Shown piece after piece: positions 40,987 to 50,520 of a DNA stretch of 64,000 nucleotides. The notes beneath the pieces are model-generated. The model worked only from the letters and a program-made list of their open reading frames with translations, had not been told where the DNA came from and did no database searches. Position 1 is the first letter of the stretch. Every line of letters starts with the position of its first letter. This DNA is from Bradyrhizobium sp. Ce-3 (GTDB lineage Bacteria; Pseudomonadota; Alphaproteobacteria; Rhizobiales; Xanthobacteraceae): positions 1-64,000 of the forward strand of contig NZ_BQUV01000010.1 in the NCBI RefSeq assembly GCF_022835695.1, in the 5' to 3' direction. A program made the translations under genes and the position numbers.

Positions 40987-41759
40987 CACACGTCCGCCCA
41001 CGGCACGATGACGGCTTCGCGCTGGAATTCAGCGCGGTAGGCGCTGACCCGGAACACGCTGGCGAGAACTGCTTCCGACAACGCTTCAGCCGGCGCGCCC
41101 TGCGCGGCCAGCCGCCCTTCCGACAGCACCAGCACATGATCGGCAAAGCGCGCGGCGAGCCCGAGGTCGTGGGTCACCACGATCACGAGCACGCCGGTGT
41201 CGGCGACGTTGCGCAGCTTCTGCATCACGTCGATCTGGTGGCGCGGATCGAGCGAGGCGGTCGGCTCGTCGGCCAGGATCACCGGCGCCTCCACCGCGAG
41301 GACCCGGGCCAGCGCAACGCGGCTGCGCTCGCCGCCGGAGAGCTCGGTGACGCGGCGATCGCCGAATTCGGTGACGTCGACCGCCTGCATCGCCCGCAGC
41401 ACCGCTTCCATGTCCTTCGGCGACAGCCGCGCCGGATCGGTCGCGCCATGCGGATAGCGGCCGAGCGCGACGATATCGCGTGCCGGCAGCGGCCAGTGCA
41501 CCAGGTGCCCCTGCGGCAAATAGGCGAAACGCTTCGCGCGCTCGCGCAGCGACAGCTTTGCCAGCGCGTCGCCTCCGATCTTGATCTCGCCGTCGGATGG
41601 AATGAGCCCGGCGAGCGCGCGCAGCAGCGTGGTCTTGCCGGCGCCGTTCGGGCCGACCAGCGCGACCAGATGGCCTGCTTCCAGCGAGAGCGAGACGTCG
41701 TGCAGCACCTTGCGGCTGCCGAGCGCGGCGTTGAGCGCGGTGGCGGAGAGCAGTGTCAT
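40986..41759 (-). CDS. btuD: Cobalamin/iron-chelate ABC transporter ATP-binding protein BtuD-like
   Basis: 257 residues from ATG 41759. Walker A ALVGPNGAGKTTLL (about 33-46), signature LSGGERSRVALAR, Walker B VILADEPTASLD, switch His in VVTHD. FepC/BtuD-type ATPase. Its start overlaps the permease stop by 4 bases. The C-terminal tail beyond the ATPase domain is short. Confidence 0.9.
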   Translation of the reverse strand: MTLLSATALNAALGSRKVLHDVSLSLEAGHLVALVGPNGAGKTTLLRALAGLIPSDGEIKIGGDALAKLSLRERAKRFAYLPQGHLVHWPLPARDIVALGRYPHGATDPARLSPKDMEAVLRAMQAVDVTEFGDRRVTELSGGERSRVALARVLAVEAPVILADEPTASLDPRHQIDVMQKLRNVADTGVLVIVVTHDLGLAARFADHVLVLSEGRLAAQGAPAEALSEAVLASVFRVSAYRAEFQREAVIVPWADV

Positions 41760-42808
41760 GCCACGCCTCCGCCGAGCGCACGGCGTTCGCGCATGATGAG
41801 ATAGAGGAAGAACGGTACGCCGATGATCGAGGTCAGCACGCCGACCTTGATGTCCGAGGTTGAAGGGATGATGCGCACCGCGATGTCGGCCGCGAGCAGC
41901 AGCGCCGAACCGGTGAGCGCACTCGGCACCAGCAGCCGCGCCGGATCGTGACCGATGACGGGGCGCATCAAATGGGGAGCAACGAGGCCGATGAAGCCGA
42001 TCGTGCCGGTCACCGCAACGGCGCCGCCGACCCCGAGCGCGACGCCCGTGATCACGAGGAGCCGCAGCCGTCCGACATCGACGCCGAGGCTCTGCGCGGC
42101 TTCCTCGCCGAGCGTCAGCGCGCGGAAGGCGCTCGCCTGGCCGAGCAGGATCGCGGCGCCCGCGACGATGAACGGCAGCGCCAGCGCGACATGCTGGAAG
42201 CTGCGGTCCTCCAGCGAGCCGAGCAGCCAGAACGCGATCTCCAGCACCACAAAGGGATTGCTCGAGAGGTTCATCACCAGCGCGGTCGCAGCTCCCGCGA
42301 AGCTCGAGATCGCGAGCCCCGCCAGGATCAGGATCAGAAGGCCGGCATTGCGGCCGGCGATCGCGAGCAGCGCGAACACCGAGCCGAACGCGGTGATGAT
42401 CGCCACCACCGGCAGCGCGTAGGAGCGCACATCGGCCAGCCCCAGCGCGATCACCAGCACCGCGCCGAACGCTGCCGATTGCGGCGCGCCGAACAGCGAC
42501 GGCGAGGCCAGCGGATTGCGCAGCAGGCCCTGCAGCGCCGCGCCCGAGAGCCCGAGAATACCGCCGATCGCGAATGCCAGGATGGTGCGCGGCAGCCGGA
42601 TCTCGCGCACGATGACTTGCGCCACATCGCTGCCGCCACCGAACAGCGCCTCGATCACCGCAAGCGGCGACAGCCGCACCGGCCCGATGCCGAGCGAGAG
42701 CAGGCACAGCAGCACCACGAGCGCGAGCAGCGCCGCGGTGGCGCCCCACCGGCGCCGCGCCGCGACCTCGGCCGCCAAGGCAAAATCCTGCACGCTCATC
42801 GGATCCAT
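41756..42808 (-). CDS. btuC: FecCD/BtuC-type ABC transporter permease
   Basis: 350 residues from ATG 42808, about ten membrane segments. The conserved RLPRTILAFAIGGILGLSGAALQG and NPLASPSLFG are hallmark FecCD/BtuC sequences; GFIGLVAPHLMRPVIGHD is the ATPase-coupling region. A second ATG at 42799 is possible. The frame is open to 43024 but crosses the divergent riboswitch, so the longer form is unlikely. No riboswitch is seen on the minus strand, although the operon belongs functionally with the riboswitch-controlled receptor. Confidence 0.9.
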   Translation of the reverse strand: MDPMSVQDFALAAEVAARRRWGATAALLALVVLLCLLSLGIGPVRLSPLAVIEALFGGGSDVAQVIVREIRLPRTILAFAIGGILGLSGAALQGLLRNPLASPSLFGAPQSAAFGAVLVIALGLADVRSYALPVVAIITAFGSVFALLAIAGRNAGLLILILAGLAISSFAGAATALVMNLSSNPFVVLEIAFWLLGSLEDRSFQHVALALPFIVAGAAILLGQASAFRALTLGEEAAQSLGVDVGRLRLLVITGVALGVGGAVAVTGTIGFIGLVAPHLMRPVIGHDPARLLVPSALTGSALLLAADIAVRIIPSTSDIKVGVLTSIIGVPFFLYLIMRERRALGGGVA

Positions 42809-42926
42809 GCTCTTACAGCGATCGCCGTGGCAGACAAGCGACACCCGACAAAAACCGTGGCCGTGCGGCCATTGCCCGGCCTGCGCCGGATTGACTTTGC
42901 TGCCCGGCCGAACCCTAGATGACCAT

Positions 42927-43096
42927 GACGGTTCTTTCATGAGATGAAAAGGGAATGCGGTAAGGGGAAACTTCCCCAACGCCGCGGCTGCCCCCGCAAC
43001 TGTATGCGGTGAATCCTTCGTCAAATGCCACTGGGAATCTCGGTCCTGGGAAGGCGACGAAGGGTAACGACCCGCGAGCCAGGAGACCTGCCGTCA
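42927..43096 (+). ncRNA. Cobalamin riboswitch
   Basis: The plus strand has the expected order: GAAAAGGGAATGCGGT, then GCTGCCCCCGCAACTGT, then GCCACTGGG, CTGGGAAGGCG, GAAGGGTAACGACCCGCG and the B12 box AGCCAGGAGACCTGCC (43077-43092). The outer helix is formed by GACGG (42928) and CCGTC (43091). It should bind adenosylcobalamin and repress the receptor gene downstream when B12 is plentiful. End positions are approximate. Confidence 0.95.
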
Positions 43097-43182
43097 GCCG
43101 TGGTCACACGCGAAGATGCCGGTCGGGGAGTACAGGCATGAGCTTCACCTGATGCTGCACGCACAATGGTGAGACTGGTTCG

Positions 43183-43207
43183 CGGTGACGTGCCACTGAC
43201 GTTACCG
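43183..43207 (+). promoter_or_regulatory. Hairpin next to the btuB ribosome site
   Basis: CGGTGACGT (43183-43191) and ACGTTACCG (43199-43207) pair with one mismatch, ending where GAGG (43207-43210) starts. It may be the expression platform by which the riboswitch hides the ribosome site. Confidence 0.45.
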
Positions 43208-43218
43208 AGGTCTCGCTT

Positions 43219-45474
43219 ATGTTCTCCTTCCCTATCAGTCCGCGCCGCGCGCTGCTGCTCGCGTCGACGATGATTGTGCCGGCAATCGCTGTATCAGCCG
43301 CGCGGGCGCAGCAGGCGCCCGATCAGCTGCCGGCCATCGAAGTCACCAAATCCGGCGACCAGAACGTGACGCGCGCCAAACCGGCCGCTGACGAGACCCC
43401 CGCCCCGCGCCGCCCGGCACCGGGCACGTCCCAGAGCACCAACACGGGCAGTGGAGCGGGATCGAACTCGGCCCGGACCGGCACGGCCACCGGGTCCGGC
43501 AGCGGCGGCGGCCGCCAGTTCGCCGGCATTGTCGGCTCCTCCTCGACCGTGATCACAGCCGACGACATCGCGCATTCGCCATCGCAATCGCTGCCCGAGA
43601 TTCTGGCGCAGGTACCGGGCGTGCAACTGCAATCGCTCTACGGCGGGCCGAACGGCGCCAAGACCTCGGTCGACCTGCGCGGCTTCGGCGCGTTCGCGAC
43701 CGACAACACCCTGTTCCTGCTCAACGGCCGCCGCCTCAACGACGTCGACAAGGCCGGCTTCGATCTCACCACGATCCCGCTCGATTCGATCGAGCGGATC
43801 GAGATCACCCGCGGCAACAGCGGCGCGGTGCTCTACGGCGACAACTCGGTCGGCGGCGTGGTCAACATCATCACCAAGACCGGTGCCGGCGGTCCGCCGG
43901 CGACGATGCGCGCCGAGGCCGGGTACGGCTCGTTCAACACACGGATGGCCGCGGTGTCCGCGGCGCTGAATTCCGGACCGTGGTCGACCTCGTTCTACGG
44001 TAACGGCATCAAATCCGACGGCTACCGCGTCAACAATGCGCTCGACCAGCGCAACGCGGTCGGCAACGTCAACTACACGACATCGGATTTAACGGCGTTC
44101 CTGACCGTCACCGGCAGCGACCAGAAGCTCGGCCTGCCCGGCGGACGGCTGGTCGATCCCTCGATCGGCGTCAACCAGCTGCTCAGCGATCGCCGCGGCG
44201 CCGCGACGCCCTTCGATTACGCCAACCAGCAGACCGCGAGCGTGACGACCGGCTTCACCAAGACGCTGATCAATGGCGTCGACCTCATCGTCGACGGCGG
44301 CTGGCGGCAGCGCGAGACGCAGAGCGGCTTCTTCGGCACTGTGCCGACCATCAGCTTTGCCTCGACCTACAACGATGCCGCGTTGCAGACCTGGTCGCTG
44401 ACGCCGCGGCTCAGCGTCAAGAACTCGATGCTGGGGATGCCATCCACCATCCTGACCGGCATCGACTATTACGATTCGACCTTCCGCGAGGCACGCGGCG
44501 CCTATCAGGGCGTCGATCCCTATCACATCTACAACATCGAGCAGCAGAGCGTGGCCGGCTATTGGCAGCATACGCTGGGTCTGCTGCCGACGACCGATTT
44601 CTCCTATGGCGCGCGCGTGCAGAACACGAGTGTCTCGGCGCGCGACCGCTACGACCCGAACGCGCCCTTTGCGTTCGATGCGCAGGCGGCGCCGCTCGAC
44701 AGCAACGAGACGCAATACGCGCTGCATGTCGGCGTCGAGCATCGTTTCACCGACACCTTCTCGGTGTTCGGCCGCGCCGCGCGCGCCTTCCGCACGCCCG
44801 ATGTCGACGAGCGCGTCGCATCGGGCCCGGCGTTCGACCCGCTGACCTTCGCCCCGATCCCGCAGACCTTCCAGCTCAAGACCCAGACCTCGGAAGACGT
44901 CGAGGGCGGCTTCCGGGTCAAGACCAACTGCTTTCAGGTCCAGACCAGCGTCTATCTGATGGATCTCGAGAACGAGATCCATTTCAACCCGGTGCTGTTC
45001 TATAATACCAACCTCGATCCGACCCGCCGCTACGGCTCCGAGACCAGCGCCTCGCTGAAGGTCAGCGATAGCGTCACCCTGCGCGGCGGCATGGCGATCA
45101 CCCGCGCCGTCTTCCGCGAGGGCATCTGGGCCGGCAACGACGTGCCGCTGGTGTCGCGCTATACCGGCAATCTCGGCGTGACCTGGAATATCTGGCAGAA
45201 CTATCTGGTGTTCGACGCCACGGTGCGGGCCTGGAGCTCGCGCATCATGGACAACGACCAGGCCAACACCCAGAGCCGGATCCCCGGCAATGCCACCGCC
45301 GATATCAAGCTGAGCGGGCAAGTTGACCGCTTCTTCTGGTCGCTCGGCGTCAACAACCTGTTCAACGCGCTGTATTACGACTACGCGATCGCGAGCACGT
45401 TCACCGATGGCCGATTCTCGGCCTATCCGCTGCCCGGCCGCACCTACATGGTCAAGGCCGGCGCGACATTTTGA
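43219..45474 (+). CDS. btuB: TonB-dependent receptor, BtuB-like
   Basis: 751 residues. Signal peptide to about 30 (SAARAQQ), a long Ser/Gly/Thr/Pro-rich low-complexity stretch (about 45-100), the plug (VITADDIAHSPSQSLPEILA ... YGDNSVGGVVNIITKTG) and a 22-strand beta barrel ending in VKAGATF with a C-terminal aromatic. No clear TonB box is visible; LPAIEVTKSG near 37-46 is the best candidate. The receptor is controlled by a cobalamin riboswitch, so the substrate is very likely B12 or a cobamide. Confidence 0.93.
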   Translation: MFSFPISPRRALLLASTMIVPAIAVSAARAQQAPDQLPAIEVTKSGDQNVTRAKPAADETPAPRRPAPGTSQSTNTGSGAGSNSARTGTATGSGSGGGRQFAGIVGSSSTVITADDIAHSPSQSLPEILAQVPGVQLQSLYGGPNGAKTSVDLRGFGAFATDNTLFLLNGRRLNDVDKAGFDLTTIPLDSIERIEITRGNSGAVLYGDNSVGGVVNIITKTGAGGPPATMRAEAGYGSFNTRMAAVSAALNSGPWSTSFYGNGIKSDGYRVNNALDQRNAVGNVNYTTSDLTAFLTVTGSDQKLGLPGGRLVDPSIGVNQLLSDRRGAATPFDYANQQTASVTTGFTKTLINGVDLIVDGGWRQRETQSGFFGTVPTISFASTYNDAALQTWSLTPRLSVKNSMLGMPSTILTGIDYYDSTFREARGAYQGVDPYHIYNIEQQSVAGYWQHTLGLLPTTDFSYGARVQNTSVSARDRYDPNAPFAFDAQAAPLDSNETQYALHVGVEHRFTDTFSVFGRAARAFRTPDVDERVASGPAFDPLTFAPIPQTFQLKTQTSEDVEGGFRVKTNCFQVQTSVYLMDLENEIHFNPVLFYNTNLDPTRRYGSETSASLKVSDSVTLRGGMAITRAVFREGIWAGNDVPLVSRYTGNLGVTWNIWQNYLVFDATVRAWSSRIMDNDQANTQSRIPGNATADIKLSGQVDRFFWSLGVNNLFNALYYDYAIASTFTDGRFSAYPLPGRTYMVKAGATF

Positions 45475-45481
45475 GCTCTCC

Positions 45482-45510
45482 GGCGCGGCGGCATGCGACC
45501 CCGCCGCGCC
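45482..45510 (+). terminator. Strong hairpin after btuB
   Basis: GGCGCGGCGG and CCGCCGCGCC are exact complements around a 9-base loop, 8 bases after the btuB stop. There is no T-run, so termination is plausible but not certain. Confidence 0.5.
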
Positions 45511-45584
45511 GTCTGCTCACATTACAGCGCAAGGAAACTGGGGTAGAATTGCCTCAGCTGATTTGACCCGTGCAGGGGAAACGC

Positions 45585-45758
45585 ATGGCCAAGGTCGGAA
45601 AGACGAGCAAGGGCGGTACCAAGGTCAAAGAGACGACCGACGACAAGGCGAAGGCGCCTTCGCCGCCTGCATCAAAGCAGGACGACGAGTATTACGAGGA
45701 CGGCGACATCGCCACGCCGAAGCTCGATCGCTACGGCAATGATGACGAACCGCTGTAG
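45585..45758 (+). CDS. Small highly charged hypothetical protein
   Basis: 57 residues from ATG 45585, preceded by CAGGGGAAACGC (good ribosome site). Lys-rich first half (MAKVGKTSKGGTKVKE) and acidic second half (DDEYYEDGDIATPKLDRYG), no hydrophobic core. It is probably disordered. A GTG at 45570 would add five residues. It stands between btuB and a family C repeat. The neat ribosome site and codon use favour a real gene; no function is proposed. Confidence 0.6.
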   Translation: MAKVGKTSKGGTKVKETTDDKAKAPSPPASKQDDEYYEDGDIATPKLDRYGNDDEPL

Positions 45759-45777
45759 GGCTGTCGCCATCCACGAT

Positions 45778-45899
45778 GTCGTCCCGGCGAAGGCCGGGAC
45801 CCATACTCCGCGGCGGATGTTGTGAAAGGGACTCGTCGTTCCGCCATCGCCCATTAATAACCATTCGTGGTTATGGGTCCCGGCCTTCGCCGGGACGAC
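45778..45899. repeat. Family C palindromic repeat
   Basis: gtcgtcccggcgaaggccgg ... ccggccttcgccgggacgac. Lies between the convergent small-protein and ATP-grasp genes. Confidence 0.85.
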
Positions 45900-45911
45900 G
45901 TGGGGATGGAG

Positions 45912-47159
45912 CTAACCGAAATCCTCGCTCTCGATCTTTGCAATACTCGCGCGATCGAGCAAATGCGCGCCAAACCCGCCGCGGGCCAGCGATGCGGCGA
46001 TCGGCGGCGATGCCAGCAGCAGCACTGTCGTCACCGCCAGCGGCACGGCGCTGAGCCAATCGAGCCGCACCGGCGTCAGCTCCTCGCTGCTTCCCCGATA
46101 GAGACCTTCGCCCGCGGCGAGGCGGCCGCATTCCCGGATCAGGTCACGCCGCGTGCCGTCGCGCGAGGCGCTGCCGAGCAGCGCCTGCATCGCCAGATGC
46201 GTGCGGACCCCGGCGCGGCCCTCGGGAAGCGGCGCCGGCGCCTCGCCGAGCGAGACGCGCAGCAAGAGATCGACCAGATCGGTGCCCGACTGGTATGCGT
46301 TCATCGGCTCGACCAGCCGCGGGTTGCAGTCGATCAGCAGCGGCGTCGCGCTGTCGAGCGGCATGATGACATCGACCGAGAGCGCGCCGTGCCAGCGAAG
46401 ATGCGCACCGATGGTCTCGAGGCAGGCGAGGATCGCCGGCCGGCTCACGCTCTCCTTGATCGCCTCGCCGCCGCCGACACCGGCCGCGACCTGCCGATAG
46501 GCGTGGAAGCCGACAAGCGCGCCGCGACAGAACACCGACTGGGCTTTCTCGACGGTGCCGGTGATCAGATCCTGCGCCAGCACCTCGCCGGCGAAATCGC
46601 CTGCGGATTCGAGATCGTAGAGCGCCCGATTGAGATCGCCGGCGTCGCGCACGAACCAGATGCCGCGGCTCGCGGTGCCGACCGACGTCTTGACCACCGA
46701 TGGAAACCGCAGGCCGTCGCGCAGCTCCTCGGCCGAGCTCACGATCCGGGTCGGCGGCTGCGGCAGGCCGAGCTGATCGAGCAGCCGGCTGAAGCCGGCC
46801 TTGCCGTGCACGGCGCGGTAGGAGGCGAAATCCGGCAGCGCCAGGCCGGCGCGTGACGTCAGCCGCGCCGCGGCGCGCGCGAACAGAAAGCCCTGCTCAT
46901 GGGTCGGCAAAAGCACGTCAAAATGCTGCGACGCCAATAGGCGTTCGACGTAACGCAGGAAGCCGGCCGGATCCGACCGCAGCGGCGGGCAATGGTGATA
47001 TTTGCGGACGAAACGGGAATAGCGCGCCAGGCACCAGCGCGAGGGATCGCAGACCTCGACGTGATGGCCGGCCAGCCCCAGGATCGTGATCGCCTCGCGG
47101 CCGGAGGTGCTGGAGCCCTCCGACACCAGCACGCGGAGCGGCTTTTGGGCGTCGATCAT
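45912..47159 (-). CDS. ATP-grasp family protein
   Basis: 415 residues. The N-terminal preATP-grasp part (RVLVSEGSSTSGREAITILGLAGHHVEV) and the ATP-grasp core (RFPSVVKTSVGTASRGIWFV with the nucleotide-binding Lys, then LIDCNPRLVEPMNAYQSGTD with the metal ligands) are clear. The last 90 residues include a hydrophobic segment (LSAVPLAVTTVLLLASPPIA), so it may sit at the membrane. ATP-grasp ligases join a carboxyl group to an amine or thiol; partner substrates cannot be read. Monocistronic; divergent from the MFS gene. Confidence 0.82.
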   Translation of the reverse strand: MIDAQKPLRVLVSEGSSTSGREAITILGLAGHHVEVCDPSRWCLARYSRFVRKYHHCPPLRSDPAGFLRYVERLLASQHFDVLLPTHEQGFLFARAAARLTSRAGLALPDFASYRAVHGKAGFSRLLDQLGLPQPPTRIVSSAEELRDGLRFPSVVKTSVGTASRGIWFVRDAGDLNRALYDLESAGDFAGEVLAQDLITGTVEKAQSVFCRGALVGFHAYRQVAAGVGGGEAIKESVSRPAILACLETIGAHLRWHGALSVDVIMPLDSATPLLIDCNPRLVEPMNAYQSGTDLVDLLLRVSLGEAPAPLPEGRAGVRTHLAMQALLGSASRDGTRRDLIRECGRLAAGEGLYRGSSEELTPVRLDWLSAVPLAVTTVLLLASPPIAASLARGGFGAHLLDRASIAKIESEDFG

Positions 47160-47331
47160 GACCGATCATCACCGCGGCGCCGCCCTTTGTCGCCGCCCTT
47201 TATGCCGCATGTGTCGATCCGGCACGCCCGCGCCGGGGGCAGCCATGCGCCTGCGTTCATGGACAATTAGCGGCCAGCCTCTATTTTTCGTCAGCCCTGC
47301 CGGGCATCGGGAAATTGGGGTTGTCTCAGCA

Positions 47332-48564
47332 ATGGTCGACGTTCTGGCCGCACCGCAGCAAGCGAAAGCCGACAGCGCGCTGCGCACGCTGACGGGGATT
47401 TCGGTCGCCCATTGGGTCAGCCACTTCCATATCTTCGTGCTGCCGATGTTGTTCCCGTTCCTGAAGCAGCAGCTCGGCGTCGGCTATGTCGAACTCGGGC
47501 TGGCGCTGACGGTGTTCGCGGTGGTTTCCGGCCTGACCCAGGCGCCGATCGGCTACCTCGCCGACCATATCGGCGCGCGCAAGATCCTGCTGATCGGCTT
47601 GACGGTCGGCGGCTGTGCGCTGATCGGGCTCGGCCTGCATCTCAGCTACACCTCGCTGATCGTCTGCGCGGTGCTGCTCGGGCTTGCCAACAGCGTCTAC
47701 CATCCGGCGAACTACGCGATCCTCTCGGCCCATATGGACGAGGCGCGGATGGGCCGCGCGTTCTCGATCCACACCTTTGCCGGCTTCCTCGGCGGCGCGG
47801 TGGCGCCCGCGATCATGGCAGCACTGGTCGCCTCGATCGGCGGCCTCGGTGCGCTGATCGTGGCCGGCGCCGTGGGACCGCTGGTGGCGCTGTTTTTGAT
47901 CGTGCTCGGGATTCCCGATGCCGGCGCCAACAAGAACAAAGCGAAGGACGCTTCGGCGCCGAAGGCCAGCGTGATCACGCCGGCGCTGATGGTGCTGACC
48001 GCGTTCTTCACGCTGCTCAGCCTGTCGACCTCGGGCATCAACAATTTCGGCGTGGTGGCGCTGATGGGCGGCTACGGCGCGTCGTTCTCGACCGCCAACA
48101 TCGCGCTCACCGCCTTCCTCGGCGCCAGCGCGGCGGGCGTGCTGGCCGGCGGCTATCTCGCCGACTGGACCCATCGCCACAGTCAGCTCGCCGCGGCGTG
48201 CTTTGCAGTCAATGCCGTGCTGGTGCTGCTGATCGCGCTGATGAACCTGCCGCCGGTGGCGCTCACGCTCGCGATGGGGCTTGCCGGATTCCTCGGCGGC
48301 GTGATCGCGCCGTCCCGCGACATGATGGTGCGCAACGCGGCGCCTCCCGGCGCCGTCGGCCGCGCCTTCGGCATCGTCTCCACCGGCTTCAACTTCGGCG
48401 GCATCGTCAGCCCGCTATTGTTCGGCTGGATCATGGACCAGCACATGCCGCATTGGGTGTTCGGCGCCTCGGTCGTCTTCATGGTGCTGACCGTACTGCT
48501 CGCGCTGGTGACCGAACGCAAGCCGCAGGCCTCTGCGATGGCAGTCCAGACGCAGACCCGCTAG
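47332..48564 (+). CDS. MFS transporter (fosmidomycin-resistance-like)
   Basis: 410 residues from ATG 47332, twelve membrane segments. HWVSHFHIFVLPMLFPFLKQ in helix 1 and GLANSVYHPANYAILSAHM are close to the Fsr-type pattern (the conserved YHPA/AH pair). Motif A is GYLADHIGARKILL. It probably exports a small organic compound. The upstream frame (47086-47331) lacks hydrophobic pattern and is not native. A family F repeat follows 2 bases after the stop. Confidence 0.85.
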   Translation: MVDVLAAPQQAKADSALRTLTGISVAHWVSHFHIFVLPMLFPFLKQQLGVGYVELGLALTVFAVVSGLTQAPIGYLADHIGARKILLIGLTVGGCALIGLGLHLSYTSLIVCAVLLGLANSVYHPANYAILSAHMDEARMGRAFSIHTFAGFLGGAVAPAIMAALVASIGGLGALIVAGAVGPLVALFLIVLGIPDAGANKNKAKDASAPKASVITPALMVLTAFFTLLSLSTSGINNFGVVALMGGYGASFSTANIALTAFLGASAAGVLAGGYLADWTHRHSQLAAACFAVNAVLVLLIALMNLPPVALTLAMGLAGFLGGVIAPSRDMMVRNAAPPGAVGRAFGIVSTGFNFGGIVSPLLFGWIMDQHMPHWVFGASVVFMVLTVLLALVTERKPQASAMAVQTQTR

Positions 48565-48565
48565 G

Positions 48566-48661
48566 GCATGATCCGGAAAAGTGCGAAGCGGTTTTCCGAA
48601 CAGATCATGCTCAACATAAATCGAAAGCGCTATGACGATTCAACCAATCTCATCGCGCTTT
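48566..48661. repeat. Family F repeat, extended copy
   Basis: The core gcatgatccggaaaagtg ... ttttccgaacagatcatgc (48566-48610) is followed by aaagcgc ... gcgcttt (about 48624-48661), a second inverted repeat that in this family accompanies the core. It lies between convergent genes. Confidence 0.75.
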
Positions 48662-48677
48662 AGCAATTGCAGAGGCC

Positions 48678-50267
48678 TCACCGGCCCCAGAATGCCGGCG
48701 TCGTCTTGAAACGCTGCCAGCTCTTGCGCAACGTCTTGGCCACCGCGATCTGATCGCGGGCCAGCCAGCCGGCCATCGCGCCGATGCCGAGATGAAGCGC
48801 GGGCTGATCGTCCTGCGCGATGGTGTGGAGCAGCACGCGCGTGCTGCCGATGTCGCACACCCGCCCGAGGCAGTTCTGCAGCCTGGCCAGCCGCTTCACG
48901 TAGCGCTTCGCCGGCGCGTGAGCGGCATGGAGCGGCAGGAAGAACTCCGCCGCATAGCGCAGCTTCTTGAGGTTGATCCGCAGATTGTGCTGCGCATGGA
49001 TGTCGAGCCGGCGAAAGCCCGCACCGCGCTTCAACGTCTTGCGATGCAAGCGCTGCAGAATTCGATCGGCAATCACCGGCATCGGTTGCGACAGGATCGC
49101 CAGTGCTTCGCTGTCGATGTCGTTGCGCCAGCTGCGGCGCTCCACCAGCTGTCCGAGCGAGAGCAGGAAGCGGCTGCAGCGGGGATCGGCCAGGACGCCA
49201 TGCAAGGCGCCGTAGTTCGACTTCTGCCGCTGCTCGACCGCCTTGCGGAGGCCGTCGAGGTCGATATCGGGGACCGCGCTGACCAGGCGGGTGATCGTCG
49301 TTTCGGCGAACACGTCCCAATCCCGGGCCTTGCCGAGTTGCCGCATCAGCCATCTTGCTTCGCTGTTGATCGTCGAAAATGCCGGCGACGGGATGTCGCG
49401 CCGGAACAGCGCGCAGATCGTGCGCAGGCGCCGCAACGCGACCCGCATCTGGTGCACGCCTTCGGGGTCCGTGCCCTGCTCGGCCACCGCGTGATTCTTC
49501 AACAGATGGTGCCAGCAGGAGCCGACCAGCCGCGCGATGACGTCGTCGACCACGAGATCCGCGGTGATACCTGACGCCTCGGCCTTCGCCGCCGACGGCG
49601 CGACATCGAACGCGAGCGCATAGCCGCGTTCCGCCTTGCTGCGCGTGCCGATCTGCAACGGCGCAGCGTCGAGCAATTGCGCCCCCAAATCGAACAGCAC
49701 GCCGGCATTGCCGCTCTTCAGCTCGAGCTCGATTTCCGACAAGACCTCCTGGCGCGCATCGGCCTCGATGGTTCCCTCGTCGAATGCGACTTCGACCGAT
49801 GCATCGGGCAGATCGAGTTGCCGCGCGTGTCGGCGCACCTTGGTCGCAAACACCGGGATCAGCGCGTCGTTGCTCAGCGTCGCCACGGGCTCGCCGATCT
49901 CGTCGGCGGGAAGCAGCCGCAAATCCGGTACGATGCCTTCAACGGGCATCTCCCATTGGCGTCGCATCAGGGGCTGCGCGCCATTGGGGGCAAGCTTCAG
50001 CGTCTGGGTAAAGGTCTTGCCGCTGTGGCGCACGCGCAGCGACATGCCATGCTGAAACAGCAGCCGCTCCGCCGTGTCGTAGTAAACCGTTTCCAGCCGA
50101 TGAAACGCGCCGCGGTTGCGCGCATGCTGCACGATGCAGGGCGCCTCGCGCAGCTTTTCGAGGCTGCCTTGCGGCGCAAGCAGCTTGAGCTCGACTTCCG
50201 CCTGATCGCCATGCCCGACGGCCATGGCATTGCCCGCATCGATCACGACCGGTCGCCGCTCATTCAA
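48678..50267 (-). CDS. CYTH-CHAD domain protein (triphosphate/polyphosphate related)
   Basis: 529 residues. CYTH domain about 20-215: EVELK near the start is the ExExK motif binding triphosphate, with EIELELKSG later. CHAD domain about 245-520: rich in conserved His and Arg, e.g. EGVHQMRVALRRLRTICALF, GKARDWDVF and LRINLKKLRYAAEFF. CYTH enzymes hydrolyse inorganic triphosphate; CHAD binds polyphosphate granules. The fusion suggests action at polyphosphate. No ppk or ppx gene is adjacent. Confidence 0.9.
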   Translation of the reverse strand: MNERRPVVIDAGNAMAVGHGDQAEVELKLLAPQGSLEKLREAPCIVQHARNRGAFHRLETVYYDTAERLLFQHGMSLRVRHSGKTFTQTLKLAPNGAQPLMRRQWEMPVEGIVPDLRLLPADEIGEPVATLSNDALIPVFATKVRRHARQLDLPDASVEVAFDEGTIEADARQEVLSEIELELKSGNAGVLFDLGAQLLDAAPLQIGTRSKAERGYALAFDVAPSAAKAEASGITADLVVDDVIARLVGSCWHHLLKNHAVAEQGTDPEGVHQMRVALRRLRTICALFRRDIPSPAFSTINSEARWLMRQLGKARDWDVFAETTITRLVSAVPDIDLDGLRKAVEQRQKSNYGALHGVLADPRCSRFLLSLGQLVERRSWRNDIDSEALAILSQPMPVIADRILQRLHRKTLKRGAGFRRLDIHAQHNLRINLKKLRYAAEFFLPLHAAHAPAKRYVKRLARLQNCLGRVCDIGSTRVLLHTIAQDDQPALHLGIGAMAGWLARDQIAVAKTLRKSWQRFKTTPAFWGR

Positions 50268-50340
50268 TGATATCGTCCCCGGCGTGGTTTATGAAGGATT
50301 CATGACGATGACAAGGCATATCGCTGCATCGCGGCCTGCT

Positions 50341-50484
50341 TTAGCCGTGAATTTGATCTAAGATCACACCTTTAAGTTGGATTTGGCTGCACTGCCAGCC
50401 AAGGGCGAGGGACGGGCCGGACAGCGACGACGCCTCCCAGTCGATCTGGCTTTCCGGGCAGTCGCCGGCGATTTCGCGAGACAT
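50341..50484 (-). CDS. Possible small protein
   Basis: A 47-residue frame from ATG 50484 with a protein-like sequence (DWEASSLSGPSLALGWQCSQ, IQLKGVILDQIHG). It uses several AT-rich codons (TTA, AAA, CAA, ATT) unlike the neighbouring genes. There is no strong ribosome site (GCGTTGAA precedes the ATG). It may be a horizontally acquired small gene, a remnant, or chance. Confidence 0.3.
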   Translation of the reverse strand: MSREIAGDCPESQIDWEASSLSGPSLALGWQCSQIQLKGVILDQIHG

Positions 50485-50520
50485 TTCAACGCTGCCATTC
50501 GATGGCTCGCGCTTGTAATT

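Noticed and set aside
42809-43024. Longer form of the BtuC permease (frame open to 43024)
   Set aside because: The extra residues are antisense to the cobalamin riboswitch and have no membrane or signal character.
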